Source: Candidatus Gastranaerophilales bacterium (GTDB taxonomy: Bacteria; Cyanobacteriota; Vampirovibrionia; Gastranaerophilales; Gastranaerophilaceae). Taken from it: a stretch of DNA of 37,745 nucleotides. Made by a program: the position numbers and the translations under genes. The notes under the pieces are model-generated. The model was not told the origin of the DNA. It saw only the letters and a list, made by a program, of their open reading frames with translations, and ran no database searches. Below are positions 7,098-16,240 of the stretch, piece after piece (positions within the stretch are counted from its first letter, which is position 1; the number at the start of each line of letters is the position of its first letter). The stretch lies in the NCBI GenBank assembly GCA_944324445.1, contig CALUWL010000011.1, positions 1 to 37,745 on the forward strand, in the 5' to 3' direction.

Positions 7098-7134
7098 ACT
7101 TTAATAATACCTTAAATTGTGTTAATATTTAAGT
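7098..7134. promoter_or_regulatory. Compact divergent promoter, near-palindromic, leaderless both ways
   Basis: The 37 bp between two divergent ATGs hold both promoters. Minus strand: TTAAAT (7132-7127), 17 bp, TATTAT (7109-7104), 6 nt, ATG. Plus strand: TTTAAT (7100-7105), 17 bp, TAATAT (7123-7128), 6 nt, ATG. The whole region is close to its own reverse complement (ACTTTAATAATACC against ACTTAAATATTAAC at the ends). The -35 of each promoter overlaps the start-site region of the other, so they should compete. Confidence 0.5.
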
Positions 7135-7413
7135 ATGAAAAAGATTTTGTTAAGTTTACTCTTTCTGCTTTTTACTGTAATACCTTCTTTTGCCATCAAT
7201 TTCGGTTCATATAGAAGTGAAACCGATTATGGTTTAATAGACGGCTTTAAATGGAATTTCTTTAATCGTGAGAAAGGTCAACCTTTGGTTCAGATTAAAT
7301 CAGAAACCAAGGAAGAGCAGGAAAGACTTGAAAAAGAGAAAAATAAACCTAAAGAAGTGCAGGATGACGTGCAATTATACCGTTTTATGACTGAAGATAT
7401 AGTTGCTTATTAG
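7135..7413 (+). CDS. Secreted hypothetical protein, 92 aa
   Basis: A clear signal peptide (MKKILLSLLFLLFTVIPSFA, cleavage after SFA at residue 20) is followed by a 72-residue mature part. That part is charged, with a helical QERLEKEKNKPKE segment. No domain recognised. It lies directly upstream of fliF, 120 bp away and on the same strand, but an intervening promoter suggests separate control. A periplasmic or surface role is likely; a link to flagella is only positional. It appears to be translated from a leaderless mRNA. Confidence 0.6.
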   Translation: MKKILLSLLFLLFTVIPSFAINFGSYRSETDYGLIDGFKWNFFNREKGQPLVQIKSETKEEQERLEKEKNKPKEVQDDVQLYRFMTEDIVAY

Positions 7414-7454
7414 GTTTTTAGCCTTTTAAAATATTTTACAAACTCTTAACATTA

Positions 7455-7490
7455 TTGAAATTGCCAATAAGTAATATATTATATTATTGG
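7455..7490 (+). promoter_or_regulatory. Predicted flagellar operon promoter with overlapping inverted repeat
   Basis: TTGAAA (7455-7460), a 16-bp spacer and TATTAT (7477-7482) form a sigma-70-like promoter about 50 nt before fliF. The inverted repeat CCAATAA (7464-7470)/TTATTGG (7484-7490) brackets the -10 box and is a candidate operator. I see no sigma-28 or sigma-54 consensus here. Confidence 0.4.
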
Positions 7491-7533
7491 GGAGTATTCT
7501 ACTCGGATATTGAATTAGTAATGGAAAAAATCA

Positions 7534-9303
7534 GTGAACGAACATGTTAAATTATTAATCGAAGATATTAAAAAACTTTGGTTAAAGCTTGATATAAATC
7601 AAAAATTCTCAATTGCCGCACTTTTAGTTGCGATGTTTGTTGTGGGGATATTCTTTATAGTCAAAGCAACAGAACCAAATTGGACAGTTTTATATTCGGA
7701 TTTAAGCAAGGAAGATGTTGCAGCTATAACTGAAAGTTTTAAAAAAAGCGGTTATGCTTATAAGCTTTCTGAAGATAAAACTGCAATTTTAGTTAGAAAC
7801 CAAGATAAAGAAGACTTAAGATTTTTTGTTGCTGAAAATGACTTAATAAGAGATACAACTGGCGGTTTTGAGCTTTTGGATGATTTACAATTAGGTTCAA
7901 CTGATTTCAAAAATAAACTTACAAAGCAAAGGATTTTCCAAGGCGAACTTACTCGTTCAATTGAAAAAATAAACGGCGTTTCAAAAGCAAGAGTTCAATT
8001 GGCAGAACCCGAACGTTCGATTTTTTCGGATGAAGATGAAGAACCTTCAGCAAGTGTTGTTTTAATTCTTGAGCCGAATGTAAAATTAAAACCAAGCCAA
8101 ATTTTAGCCATTAAAAATCTTGTGGCATATTCTGTTCCAAGATTAACAAATGACAGAGTATTTTTAACCGATCAATTTGGAAATGTTTTATCTGAAGATG
8201 TATCTAGAAATTCTTCTGATATGCAAAGCTATAGAACAAATTTTGAAAAAGAAGCAGCTAAAAAGATTAAAGATACACTTGAAACAATAATGGGAAAAGA
8301 CAACGTTTCTGTTCAAGTTTCGACTGTTATGGATTTTAATCAAACAAGATCAACTATAGAAAGTTATACTCCAAATAAAGATGGTGAAACCGGAATTGTT
8401 GTCTCTCAACAAGGTGAAAAAGAAGTTTATTCAAATCCTAAGGATTTGCCAAGTAATCAAAAAGAAAAAAGCGTTTTTGATAATCCTAATCAAACACAAG
8501 CGCAAATAAATGCACAAAATCAGATGGATAATATTAATGCAGCGCAAAATCAAAATCCTACCTTAAATCAAGCAGAAGGAGCTTCAGCGGCTCAAAATGT
8601 TGCGCAATTGCCTCTAAATCAAACTCCTGCCAAGACAACCAATTACGAGGAAGAAAATTACGGGGCAAATTCAGATGATGTAAGAAAATTAAGCTACGAA
8701 AAAGAAAAATCAGCTACAACTTATGCTGTTACAAAAGAAATTAAACAGGTAGTATATGCGCCGGGGTCTGTTGTCCGTATGAGTGTTGCGGTTGCAGTCA
8801 ATAAGATTTTAACTGATGAAGAAAAAGATGAAATAAAAAGCCTTGTAGCTGCAGCTGCAGGCATGGACTATTCAAGAGGAGATGTAGTAAGTGTTTCAAG
8901 CCTTAAATTTACGGGTATAGATAATAGTGAAGAAATAAAACAAGATAAAGAAAAACAACGTGAATTTATCATGGAAGTTTTGACTTTTATCTTCAAAAAC
9001 GTTTCTCCTGTGTTTATTATATTGCTTTTGGGTCTTATTGCACTTCATAATTTTGGAAATGTATTTAAAGCCCCAAAACCAAAAGAAGAAGAACTTGAAC
9101 TTGAACCTGAAAACGAAGATATTTTGCCTTCTTTTGATCCTTATCTTGCACTTCAACAAAATCAAACAAACAATGAAGATTTTTATCAACAGGATATACA
9201 ATATACTTCTGCTGTTGATAAGAAGAAAAGCGAGATTATTAATTCAATAATAGGAAATCCCGAAGAAGCAGCCAGAATTTTAACTTCATATATTAAAGAA
9301 TAA
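7534..9303 (+). CDS. fliF: Flagellar MS-ring protein FliF
   Basis: FliF forms the inner-membrane MS-ring on which the rotor and export gate assemble. The first membrane segment is at about residues 25-44. Ring-building motifs follow (YSDLSKEDVAAI, then GVSKARVQLAEPERSIF and a secretin-like repeat). Residues about 280-400 form a long low-complexity N/Q-rich periplasmic linker, and a second membrane segment lies at about 490-510. The acidic cytoplasmic tail ends PEEAARILTSYIKE, the FliG-binding element. The 589-residue length is typical. It starts with GTG; a nine-codon ORF (ATG 7521 to stop 7550) overlaps this start and may be chance. First gene of the fliFGHI cluster. Confidence 0.95.
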   Translation: MNEHVKLLIEDIKKLWLKLDINQKFSIAALLVAMFVVGIFFIVKATEPNWTVLYSDLSKEDVAAITESFKKSGYAYKLSEDKTAILVRNQDKEDLRFFVAENDLIRDTTGGFELLDDLQLGSTDFKNKLTKQRIFQGELTRSIEKINGVSKARVQLAEPERSIFSDEDEEPSASVVLILEPNVKLKPSQILAIKNLVAYSVPRLTNDRVFLTDQFGNVLSEDVSRNSSDMQSYRTNFEKEAAKKIKDTLETIMGKDNVSVQVSTVMDFNQTRSTIESYTPNKDGETGIVVSQQGEKEVYSNPKDLPSNQKEKSVFDNPNQTQAQINAQNQMDNINAAQNQNPTLNQAEGASAAQNVAQLPLNQTPAKTTNYEEENYGANSDDVRKLSYEKEKSATTYAVTKEIKQVVYAPGSVVRMSVAVAVNKILTDEEKDEIKSLVAAAAGMDYSRGDVVSVSSLKFTGIDNSEEIKQDKEKQREFIMEVLTFIFKNVSPVFIILLLGLIALHNFGNVFKAPKPKEEELELEPENEDILPSFDPYLALQQNQTNNEDFYQQDIQYTSAVDKKKSEIINSIIGNPEEAARILTSYIKE

Positions 9304-9315
9304 GAAAGAAATAAT

Positions 9316-10338
9316 ATGCCAAATATTCGTATTGAAAATATGACACCAACGCAAAAAGTCGCAGCCCTTTTGATTACACTGGGGCCTTCTACGGCTTCTG
9401 AAATAATGAAAAATATAGAAGACGATAATGCGCTTGAGCAAATTACGATTGAAATTGCAGGCATGTCAAAATTGCCTCAAGAAGTTATAGAAGCGGTGGT
9501 TGATGAGTTTCATACGGTATTTCAGGCTTCTTCAATGCTTGCAGCAGGCGGTATGAATTATGCTCGTGAATTATTAGAAAAAGCATACGGAGCAACTGAA
9601 GCTAATAATATTTTAAACAGACTTGTTACAATATTGAATTCAAATCCGTTTCAGTTTTTTAACGAGGCTGATCCTGTTCAATTGGCAACATCATTTCAAA
9701 ATGAAAATCCGCAGCTTATTGCTTTAATTTTGGCTTATTTGAAGCCTGAACAATCAGCAAAAGTGTTGAATTGTCTTGCTCCCAATATTCAGCATAAGGT
9801 TGCTTTAAAAATTGCACAAATGGAAACAACGAACCCTGAAGTTATATCTGAAGTTGAAAAAATTGTTGAATCAAGATTTTCAAATGTTGTGGCTTCCGAT
9901 TTTTCAAAGGCCGGCGGAACAAAAACCCTTGCAAGCATTTTAAACAGCACAGATAGAGCCACAGAAAAGAATGTTATAGAAATGATGGAAGTTGAAACTC
10001 CTGAATTAGCAGAAGATGTCAGAAGTCTTATGTTTGTATTCGAAGATATTATCCAGCTTGATGATTCTTCAATTCAAAGGGTTTTAAGAGAAGTAGATTC
10101 AAGGGATTTAGCTACGTCTTTGAAGGGTGCTAAAGAAGAAGTTAAGAATAAGATATTAAAAAATATGTCAGAACGTGCTCAAGGCGTGCTTTTAGAAGAT
10201 ATGGAATATATGGGACCGGTTAGAACCAAAGAAGTTCAAAAAGCACAATCTAAAGTTGTTGGCATTATTAAAGCGCTTGAAGCGGTTGGGGAAGTTACTA
10301 TTTACCGTGGAAGCCAAGAGGATGAGTTAATTGAGTAA
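9316..10338 (+). CDS. fliG: Flagellar motor switch protein FliG
   Basis: FliG links the MS-ring to the C-ring and transmits torque from the stator. The N-terminal FliF-binding domain begins MTPTQKVAALLITLGPSTAS. The middle domain carries ENPQLIALILAYLKPEQSA, the EHPQ-type motif with Asn in place of His. The C-terminal domain has SIQRVLREVDSRDLATSL, with the charged torque-helix residues of the family. The 340 residues are normal. It lies 12 bp after fliF with a weak AGAAAG site, and overlaps fliH by 8 bp. Confidence 0.95.
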   Translation: MPNIRIENMTPTQKVAALLITLGPSTASEIMKNIEDDNALEQITIEIAGMSKLPQEVIEAVVDEFHTVFQASSMLAAGGMNYARELLEKAYGATEANNILNRLVTILNSNPFQFFNEADPVQLATSFQNENPQLIALILAYLKPEQSAKVLNCLAPNIQHKVALKIAQMETTNPEVISEVEKIVESRFSNVVASDFSKAGGTKTLASILNSTDRATEKNVIEMMEVETPELAEDVRSLMFVFEDIIQLDDSSIQRVLREVDSRDLATSLKGAKEEVKNKILKNMSERAQGVLLEDMEYMGPVRTKEVQKAQSKVVGIIKALEAVGEVTIYRGSQEDELIE

Positions 10339-11302
10339 ACTAAAATCGGATAATATTAACTATAGCGATAATTTTCTTGTAGTAGAACCAAAAGCTATAA
10401 AAGCTTTTAATAGTATTCCTGCTGTTACAATTCCGGAAAAAGATCAACAACAAGAAGAAGATGAAGCTATAAAAGAAGCGGCAAATATAATTGATGATGC
10501 TTATAAAAAGGCTCAGGAAATAATCAAAAATGCAGAATTTGAAGCAAATAATATAATTGAAAAGTCAAAAAAAGAAGCTGAAGCTGAAAAACAAAAGATA
10601 ATATTTGAAGCAAATGAAAATGCCGAAGGAATTTTGGCATCTGCTTCTGCTGATTCCGAAAATCTTCGAAATGAGGTTCAAAAGGAAGCGGAGGAACTAA
10701 TAAATTCTTCTAAAGCTGAAATCGAAAAAGCAAGAACACAAGCTGCAAATGAGGGTTATCAAGACGGCTATCAGGACGCAGGTCAAAAAATTCAAGAAGA
10801 ATTGGAAGAAAAAATAAAGGATTTTGAAAATTTTTGTAAAATTCAGTTTGAAATAAAAGATAAAATTATAAAATCAGCTTCAAAAGATATTTTAGATATT
10901 ATTTTAAATATTGCAAGAAAGATTTTGCATAAAGAATTAGACGCTAAAACAATAGATAAAATAATAAAATCCACCGTTGTACTTTTTGAAAAAAAAGAAA
11001 ATATAAATATAATTTTAAGTGAAAAGTATGCAAAATTACTTTATGAATTGCAGAAAAAATCTTTAAATAATGATATTTTGTTTGAATTTGAAGATTTTAA
11101 ACAATATGAAGGTTTTCAGGTTATTTATAATCCAAAATATGATGATGACACTATAATACTTGAAAATTTAAAAGAGCGTTTTGATGCTTCAATTAATTCG
11201 CAAATGGATGTTATTATAAGAAATATTTTGGAAAATACCGGAAACGGACAGTTAGATTCTCTGGAACAATACGTTGAAGAAAAAAACGAAGATGAAACTT
11301 AA
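10331..11302 (+). CDS. fliH: Flagellar export ATPase regulator FliH
   Basis: FliH binds FliI and tethers it to the export gate. Identification rests on position between fliG and fliI and on architecture. An acidic coiled-coil rich in A, E and K spans about residues 35-145, and a GYQDGYQDAGQKIQEELEEK element resembles the GxxxG-containing FliH stalk. A C-terminal domain contains ILNIARKILHKELD. At 323 residues it is longer than E. coli FliH (235), mostly in the coil. The start is TTG at 10331, overlapping the fliG stop by 8 bp, and it overlaps fliI by 11 bp. Sequence identity in this family is low. Confidence 0.82.
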   Translation: MSKLKSDNINYSDNFLVVEPKAIKAFNSIPAVTIPEKDQQQEEDEAIKEAANIIDDAYKKAQEIIKNAEFEANNIIEKSKKEAEAEKQKIIFEANENAEGILASASADSENLRNEVQKEAEELINSSKAEIEKARTQAANEGYQDGYQDAGQKIQEELEEKIKDFENFCKIQFEIKDKIIKSASKDILDIILNIARKILHKELDAKTIDKIIKSTVVLFEKKENINIILSEKYAKLLYELQKKSLNNDILFEFEDFKQYEGFQVIYNPKYDDDTIILENLKERFDASINSQMDVIIRNILENTGNGQLDSLEQYVEEKNEDET

Positions 11303-12599
11303 GGATATAAACAATATAATAAATCAATCTGAACCCGTTTCTAAAGTTGGCAGAATAACTGAAATTATAGGTTTAACTATTGTTGCAGATGGTCCTGTTT
11401 CTTCGATTGGGGATTTGTGTCATATTGTAGGGGAAAATTTATCTGAAGTTATATACGCAGAAGTCGTCGGTTTTAGAGAAGATAGGGTCCTTTTAATGCC
11501 TTTAGGGTCAATGGAAGGACTTTGTGCGGGTGCAAAAGTTATTAATACCGGCACACAAATGAAAGTTAAAGTTTCTGATACTCTTTTAGGACGTGTATTA
11601 GACGGGCTTGGAAATCCGATAGACGGCAAAGGCGAAATAATAGCAGATGAATATTATCCGACTAATGCTAAAATTATAAATCCTATGGATAGAAAACCTA
11701 TTGATGAACCTTTGTCTTTAGGCTTGAGAGCAATAGACGGACTTAACACTATTGGAAAGGGTCAAAGAGTTGGGATTTTTGCAGGTTCAGGTGTTGGAAA
11801 ATCCACTACTCTTGCTATGATAGCAAAAAACACTGAAGCAGATATCAACGTTATTGCTCTAATCGGAGAACGCGGAAGAGAAGTTCGGGAGTTTATTGAA
11901 AATACAATGACAGAAAGCGGCATGAAGCGCTCCATTGTTGTTTGTGCCACATCCGAACAACCTGCTTTGGTTAAGATAAAAGCCTCTTTTGTAGCTTGTG
12001 CTATTGCTGAATATTTTCGAGATAAAGGTAAAAATGTTCTTTTTATGCTCGATAGTGTTACAAGAATTGCTCTTGCACAAAGAGAAGTAGGGCTTGCAGT
12101 TGGTGAACCGCCCGCAACAAGAGGATATACGCCTTCTGTTTTTGCGCTTTTGCCTAAATTTTTAGAACGTGCAGGAGCAAATAAGAAAGGTACAATAACA
12201 GGTCTATATACCGTTTTGGTCGAAGGTGATGATATGAATGAGCCTATAGCAGACGCTTCAAGAAGTATATTAGATGGGCATATAGTTCTATCACGTGCCT
12301 TGGCGCATAAAAATCATTATCCTGCTATTGATGTTTTAGCGAGTATTTCTCGTGTTATGAATAATGTTGTATCTTCTGAGCATAGGCAAGCAGCCGGTAA
12401 AATAAGAAATTTGCTTGCAAGCTATGCAAAAAATGAGGATTTAATTAACATAGGTGCATACGCAAAGGGTTCTGATGCTTCAGTTGATAAAGCAATAGCT
12501 ATGATAGATAAAATAAATAATTATTTAATGCAAGATATAGATGATAAAACGGATTTCGAAATAACAAAAAATGAGCTTATTAACCTTGCTAAAATGTAG
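11292..12599 (+). CDS. fliI: Flagellum-specific ATPase FliI
   Basis: This is the ATPase of the flagellar type III export apparatus, related to F1-beta. I choose ATG 11292 (MKLKDINNIINQSEPVSKVG), giving 435 aa; a TTG six codons upstream is less likely. Visible motifs are Walker A GSGVGKST with K170, IGERGREVREFIE, Walker B LFMLDSVTRIA, and the FliI/YscN signature GEPPATRGYTPSVFALLPKF. It overlaps the fliH stop by 11 bp. The usual next gene, fliJ, is absent; two transcriptional regulators follow instead. Confidence 0.95.
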   Translation: MKLKDINNIINQSEPVSKVGRITEIIGLTIVADGPVSSIGDLCHIVGENLSEVIYAEVVGFREDRVLLMPLGSMEGLCAGAKVINTGTQMKVKVSDTLLGRVLDGLGNPIDGKGEIIADEYYPTNAKIINPMDRKPIDEPLSLGLRAIDGLNTIGKGQRVGIFAGSGVGKSTTLAMIAKNTEADINVIALIGERGREVREFIENTMTESGMKRSIVVCATSEQPALVKIKASFVACAIAEYFRDKGKNVLFMLDSVTRIALAQREVGLAVGEPPATRGYTPSVFALLPKFLERAGANKKGTITGLYTVLVEGDDMNEPIADASRSILDGHIVLSRALAHKNHYPAIDVLASISRVMNNVVSSEHRQAAGKIRNLLASYAKNEDLINIGAYAKGSDASVDKAIAMIDKINNYLMQDIDDKTDFEITKNELINLAKM

Positions 12600-12602
12600 G
12601 TA

Positions 12603-12631
12603 TTTATAAAGAAACAATTTTTCTATATAAT
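12603..12631 (+). promoter_or_regulatory. Predicted promoter for the WYL regulator pair
   Basis: TTTATA (12603-12608), a 17-bp spacer and TATAAT (12626-12631) precede a GAGGG Shine-Dalgarno and the ATG at 12651. The regulators can thus be expressed apart from the flagellar operon, although no terminator separates them from fliI. Confidence 0.45.
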
Positions 12632-12650
12632 TACAGTTGAGGGAAAATAG

Positions 12651-13559
12651 ATGTATTCTTCAAGTGCATATAGAATATTATATCTTTTAAATTTGTTATC
12701 TAAAAAAGATTACACTAAAAATGAATTAATTGAAGAATTTGAAAAAAAAGGAATTAAGTTATCAAGTTCTACAGTAAGCTTGTATATTAATAAATTAGTT
12801 AAAAATGGTGTCAATATATCTATTTTAAAAGAAAAAAATAAAAATGTTTATCATTTTCAAAGAATACCTGCTAAACTTGACTTATCAGAAGAAGAATTGT
12901 CGATTTTATATGATGTTAAAAAACTTCTTTTTACTCAAAAAGACCATAATAAAATAAGAAAAGTTATTCGTTTGTTTTACAAATTGGCTTTTGTTTCAAA
13001 AAATGAAGAAATAAAAAGCGGCTTATTAGATTTTGGATATTATTCAAGCATAAATTGGCCGCTAGTTAGGATTTTAGAAAAACATTGCAGAGAAAAAAAT
13101 ATTATTCAGCTTGATTATATGTTGCCTAAAGGTGAAAATAAAAAGCTTATTATCCACGCAGACGATATAAGAATTGGTGATTGGTCAAATAAGATTTATC
13201 TTTGGGGCGCTTTTGAGGGTTCTAATTATTTATCTTATCTTCCTGTTGATAAAATTTATATGGTTGAAAAAGTTATACAAAAAAATGTTCCTTTTGATTC
13301 AACAATAACAACTTTAACATATAAAATTTCAAGAAAATTGTATGATGATATACAATTAAACTCTAAAGAAAATCTTGTTGAATTAAATGATAAATTCGCA
13401 GTAATTTCAAGACCTTTAGAGGATAATTTTTATATAATTCAAAGATTGATGTCTTTTTGTCCGGATTTATATTATATATCGGATGAAAATATTAAAAATA
13501 AAGTAAAAGAAAAATTAAGTATTTTGAAAGCTTCTTATGACAAAGAATTCGATAAATGA
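12651..13559 (+). CDS. WYL-type transcriptional regulator, first of a tandem pair
   Basis: Residues 1-60 form a winged helix-turn-helix (AYRILYLLNLLSKKDYTKNE, then SSSTVSLYINKLVKNGVNI). A helical linker leads to a WYL domain at about 150-215, with the core strand KIYLWGAFEGSNYLSYLPVD in place of the consensus WYL. WYL proteins bind DNA and sense nucleic acid or small ligands through this domain. The 302-residue length is typical. It has a good GAGGG Shine-Dalgarno and its own promoter. It overlaps the next, similarly organised gene by 23 bp. The arrangement resembles the actinobacterial PafB-PafC pair by layout only. Target unknown. Confidence 0.7.
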   Translation: MYSSSAYRILYLLNLLSKKDYTKNELIEEFEKKGIKLSSSTVSLYINKLVKNGVNISILKEKNKNVYHFQRIPAKLDLSEEELSILYDVKKLLFTQKDHNKIRKVIRLFYKLAFVSKNEEIKSGLLDFGYYSSINWPLVRILEKHCREKNIIQLDYMLPKGENKKLIIHADDIRIGDWSNKIYLWGAFEGSNYLSYLPVDKIYMVEKVIQKNVPFDSTITTLTYKISRKLYDDIQLNSKENLVELNDKFAVISRPLEDNFYIIQRLMSFCPDLYYISDENIKNKVKEKLSILKASYDKEFDK

Positions 13560-14400
13560 AAATAATTCTATAAAAATGTTCAATCTTTTGATAAATAATT
13601 CGATTACAAAAGATGAAATTTGTTCAATTTTAAATATTAAATTGCCGACTTTTTATAAATGCTATAAAAAATTAAAAGATGCAGGAATAGAAATTGAAAA
13701 AAACGGACTTTTATATTCTGCTTCAAAATTTTCTAAAACAATAACTTATACTCCCCTTGAAACAAGCATTCTTGCCTATCTTGTTTTTTTGGCGGATACT
13801 ATGCTTCCTGAAAAGAAAAATAAAATATTAAAAAATGCAGTATTAAAAATGCTTTATATTTCAACAAAAGAAAATTATGATGAAACGTTGAAAAAATATG
13901 AAATTTTAAAACAAAAGGCAAATGAAAACACATTTAAAGAAAAAATTGAACTTTTGCAGAAATATAAAGATGCAAAATATGCTCTTAAAATTGTTCTTCG
14001 CTCAGGCAGAGAATACGATTTAACCCCTATAGATTTTTATTGGGAGAATAATAAAGTATATTTTTATTTTATGGATAGTGAAATCAGAAAAAGAAAAATG
14101 ATTTCTATAGAAAAAATTGTTAAAATCATTCCTGAACATAAATTTAATAAAATAACCGAAGCGAAAGAAACAATATTTGAATTATACGGAAGACTTGCTA
14201 AAATATATGTTCTAAAAGAAGACGAAAGAGTTGTGGATAATTTTCCCGACAGATTAGTAATAGCAAACGGAAGTTCGGATAAGGAAGTTTTATTTAAAAG
14301 ATTATTCAGGTATGATGAATTATGTAAGGTGCTTTTTCCTAAAGAAGATGTTGAAGCATTTAAAAGAATGATTGAAAAATCGCTTGATAATATAGATTGA
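13537..14400 (+). CDS. WYL-type transcriptional regulator, second of a tandem pair
   Basis: The architecture matches the preceding gene. A helix-turn-helix (SITKDEICSILNIKLPTFYK, then KLKDAGIEIEKNG) is followed by a helical linker and a WYL-like domain at about 140-210, with core strand KVYFYFMDSEIRKRKMISIE. I start at ATG 13537, inside the first gene, with a GAAAG site 6 nt upstream; ATG 13576 is an alternative. The two proteins are clearly diverged, so they may form a heterodimer rather than be redundant. A flagellar role is suggested only by position after fliI. Confidence 0.65.
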   Translation: MTKNSINENNSIKMFNLLINNSITKDEICSILNIKLPTFYKCYKKLKDAGIEIEKNGLLYSASKFSKTITYTPLETSILAYLVFLADTMLPEKKNKILKNAVLKMLYISTKENYDETLKKYEILKQKANENTFKEKIELLQKYKDAKYALKIVLRSGREYDLTPIDFYWENNKVYFYFMDSEIRKRKMISIEKIVKIIPEHKFNKITEAKETIFELYGRLAKIYVLKEDERVVDNFPDRLVIANGSSDKEVLFKRLFRYDELCKVLFPKEDVEAFKRMIEKSLDNID

Positions 14401-14430
14401 TTAAAAGATAATTAAAAAAAAGGTAATTAA

Positions 14431-14703
14431 GTGAAACTGCAAACAAAATATTTTATTAACGGTTTAATTTGTTTAATATTAGGGCTTTTGTGCATTACGT
14501 ACTTACCTTATATAGTAAGAGATTTATTTATTAAAATTCAATTACAAAATTATATTTTTGTTCAATTGGAGCTTTTTTTGTTAATTGCCTGTTCTATTTT
14601 TTATCTTTTTTCTCCAAAATACTACACAAAGCAGATTTTAAGCTTTGTTTTAGGATATGTTTATTATTTGTTTTTTATTAAAGTTCTTGTGAATTATCTA
14701 TAA
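14431..14703 (+). CDS. Small membrane protein, 90 aa, three predicted helices
   Basis: It has a GTG start with AAAAGG 8 nt upstream. Hydrophobic segments at about residues 10-30, 44-61 and 69-87 predict three membrane helices. No known family is recognised. It follows the WYL pair by 30 bp and may be co-transcribed with it. Its last 26 bp overlap the 3' end of the convergent TolC-like gene, which is unusual and means the two transcripts would be antisense to each other there. Confidence 0.6.
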   Translation: MKLQTKYFINGLICLILGLLCITYLPYIVRDLFIKIQLQNYIFVQLELFLLIACSIFYLFSPKYYTKQILSFVLGYVYYLFFIKVLVNYL

Positions 14704-16240
14704 CTTCGGAGCTTTCCGGTTTTAAGGTTTGACCTATGGATTTTTCGAGGTTCGCTCTTGCGCTGTTATATTCATAGATTGTTTGATAATATGTCAGTTT
14801 TGCTTGAGAAAGAGCTACTTGAGCGTCTTTTAATTCAATTGCATCGCCATAACCTACTCTGTATCTTCCTGAAGTCAGGTCATAATTTTCTTGAGCTTTA
14901 TCCATTGCAAGTTTTGTAACCGGAATTCTTGCTTTAGCATCTTTTAACCTTGTATAGACGCTTTGGATTTCATAATATATGTCGTTTACTTGTGCTTTTG
15001 TATCATATTGAATTTGTTGATAGGCTGCTTTTGCTTCTTTAATTTGGTTTCTTATTAAAACGGGATTAACGGTAGGAAATGTTAAAAAACCGCCGTAATT
15101 ATACCAGTTTCTATCCGTCCAATTATCTATTCCGCCTTTTGAATAGCTTGCTTGAAATTCTAAACTGGGAAGAAAAGTTTTCCAAGCTAATTTAATACCT
15201 TGTTCTGCCGCATCAACGTTCAGCATAGCTCCTTTTAAATCAGGACGGGCATTATTAGCTATTTCAACAGCTTCTTTCATTGTTATTGAAACGGGTTCAT
15301 ATTTTAAAGATGTATTTATTGAATAAGGGTCAACAAAAGGAAGCCCCATAGCATTATTTAATTTGGAATATGCAATGTCAACGTTATTTTCAGCTGCAAT
15401 TAGCTGTTGTCTTGCATCTTCCATGTTTGTTTGAGCAAATAAAACATCTACTTTTGTTTTTGTGCCGACTTCCCAAAAGGCCATTGCCTGATGATAAGTT
15501 TGAGTGAAGCTATCCAGAGTATCTCTTGCAACTTTTCTTTGATCAAATGCGTATAAAAGGTTATAATATGCGTCTTTTACAGCGCATACAACCTCATTTA
15601 CAGTTGTATCTATATCGGTTTTGGCTTTTTCGTACGATATTTTATCTATTGTATATTGGTTTTGAGTGTAGCCAAAATCCCAAACAAGCTGTTTTATGGT
15701 AATTGTACCTAATGTATATTTATTAAAAGCGCTTGCTTTAATGTTTCTCAGCATACTTAAATCAGGCATGTTATGGTTAATTGAGCTTGACCAATCAAGT
15801 CTTGGAGTGTAGCCTGACAATGTTTCCCATTTTTGATATTTAGCTATTTCTGTTTTAGCGTATGCTGATTTAATTTTAGGATTATTAATAAGCGCTAATT
15901 CAAGGCAATCAGCTAAATTTAGCTCAACGGATTTTGAAATTCCGCCTTCGAGTTTAATTTTTTTGTCGCTTGCTTCTCCGACATTCATATAAACATCTGT
16001 CGGAATTGAATATTTTTCTTTTACTTTATCTGTTACCTGATATTGTTTTTTAGGTTTTTCGGGTTTAACTTTGATTTTTTTAGGTTTTTTATTTTTTTTA
16101 AAAATGCTTAAACCCTTATCAAGCTCTTGTCTTTCAGCGCTTGAATTGCTTTCGTTTGTTGTTGTTAAGTCATCTGCTAATGCGATTGAAGTGGCAAAAA
16201 GACAAAAGACAATAAATAAAGCTTTAATTTTTTTGCTCAT
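14678..16240 (-). CDS. TolC-family outer membrane efflux protein
   Basis: This is the outer-membrane channel of the tripartite pump encoded upstream. I choose ATG 16240 ([20 protein letters not shown]), with a strong GAGGGGG Shine-Dalgarno, over the TTG at 16255; this gives 520 aa. A signal peptide ends near ALA at residue 22. A charged lysine-rich segment (about 45-75) precedes two structural repeats with the OEP pattern: [20 protein letters not shown], and the second repeat with [14 protein letters not shown]. The C-terminal coil has [17 protein letters not shown], typical of TolC/OprM. Its Shine-Dalgarno lies within the end of the RND gene, which it overlaps by 17 bp. Confidence 0.88.
   Translation of the reverse strand: MSKKIKALFIVFCLFATSIALADDLTTTNESNSSAERQELDKGLSIFKKNKKPKKIKVKPEKPKKQYQVTDKVKEKYSIPTDVYMNVGEASDKKIKLEGGISKSVELNLADCLELALINNPKIKSAYAKTEIAKYQKWETLSGYTPRLDWSSSINHNMPDLSMLRNIKASAFNKYTLGTITIKQLVWDFGYTQNQYTIDKISYEKAKTDIDTTVNEVVCAVKDAYYNLLYAFDQRKVARDTLDSFTQTYHQAMAFWEVGTKTKVDVLFAQTNMEDARQQLIAAENNVDIAYSKLNNAMGLPFVDPYSINTSLKYEPVSITMKEAVEIANNARPDLKGAMLNVDAAEQGIKLAWKTFLPSLEFQASYSKGGIDNWTDRNWYNYGGFLTFPTVNPVLIRNQIKEAKAAYQQIQYDTKAQVNDIYYEIQSVYTRLKDAKARIPVTKLAMDKAQENYDLTSGRYRVGYGDAIELKDAQVALSQAKLTYYQTIYEYNSARANLEKSIGQTLKPESSEVIDNSQEL

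Noticed and set aside
7521-7550. Nine-codon ORF overlapping the fliF GTG start as a leader peptide
   Set aside because: Too short, no clear ribosome site, no attenuator structure; probably chance, although noted in the fliF entry.
8896-9250. Lysine/isoleucine-rich ORFs in other frames of fliF
   Set aside because: Shadow frames of an A+T-rich coding region that encodes the known FliF C-terminus.
9186-9464. 92-aa hydrophobic ORF on the minus strand over the fliF/fliG junction
   Set aside because: Antisense to two certain flagellar genes; no ribosome site.
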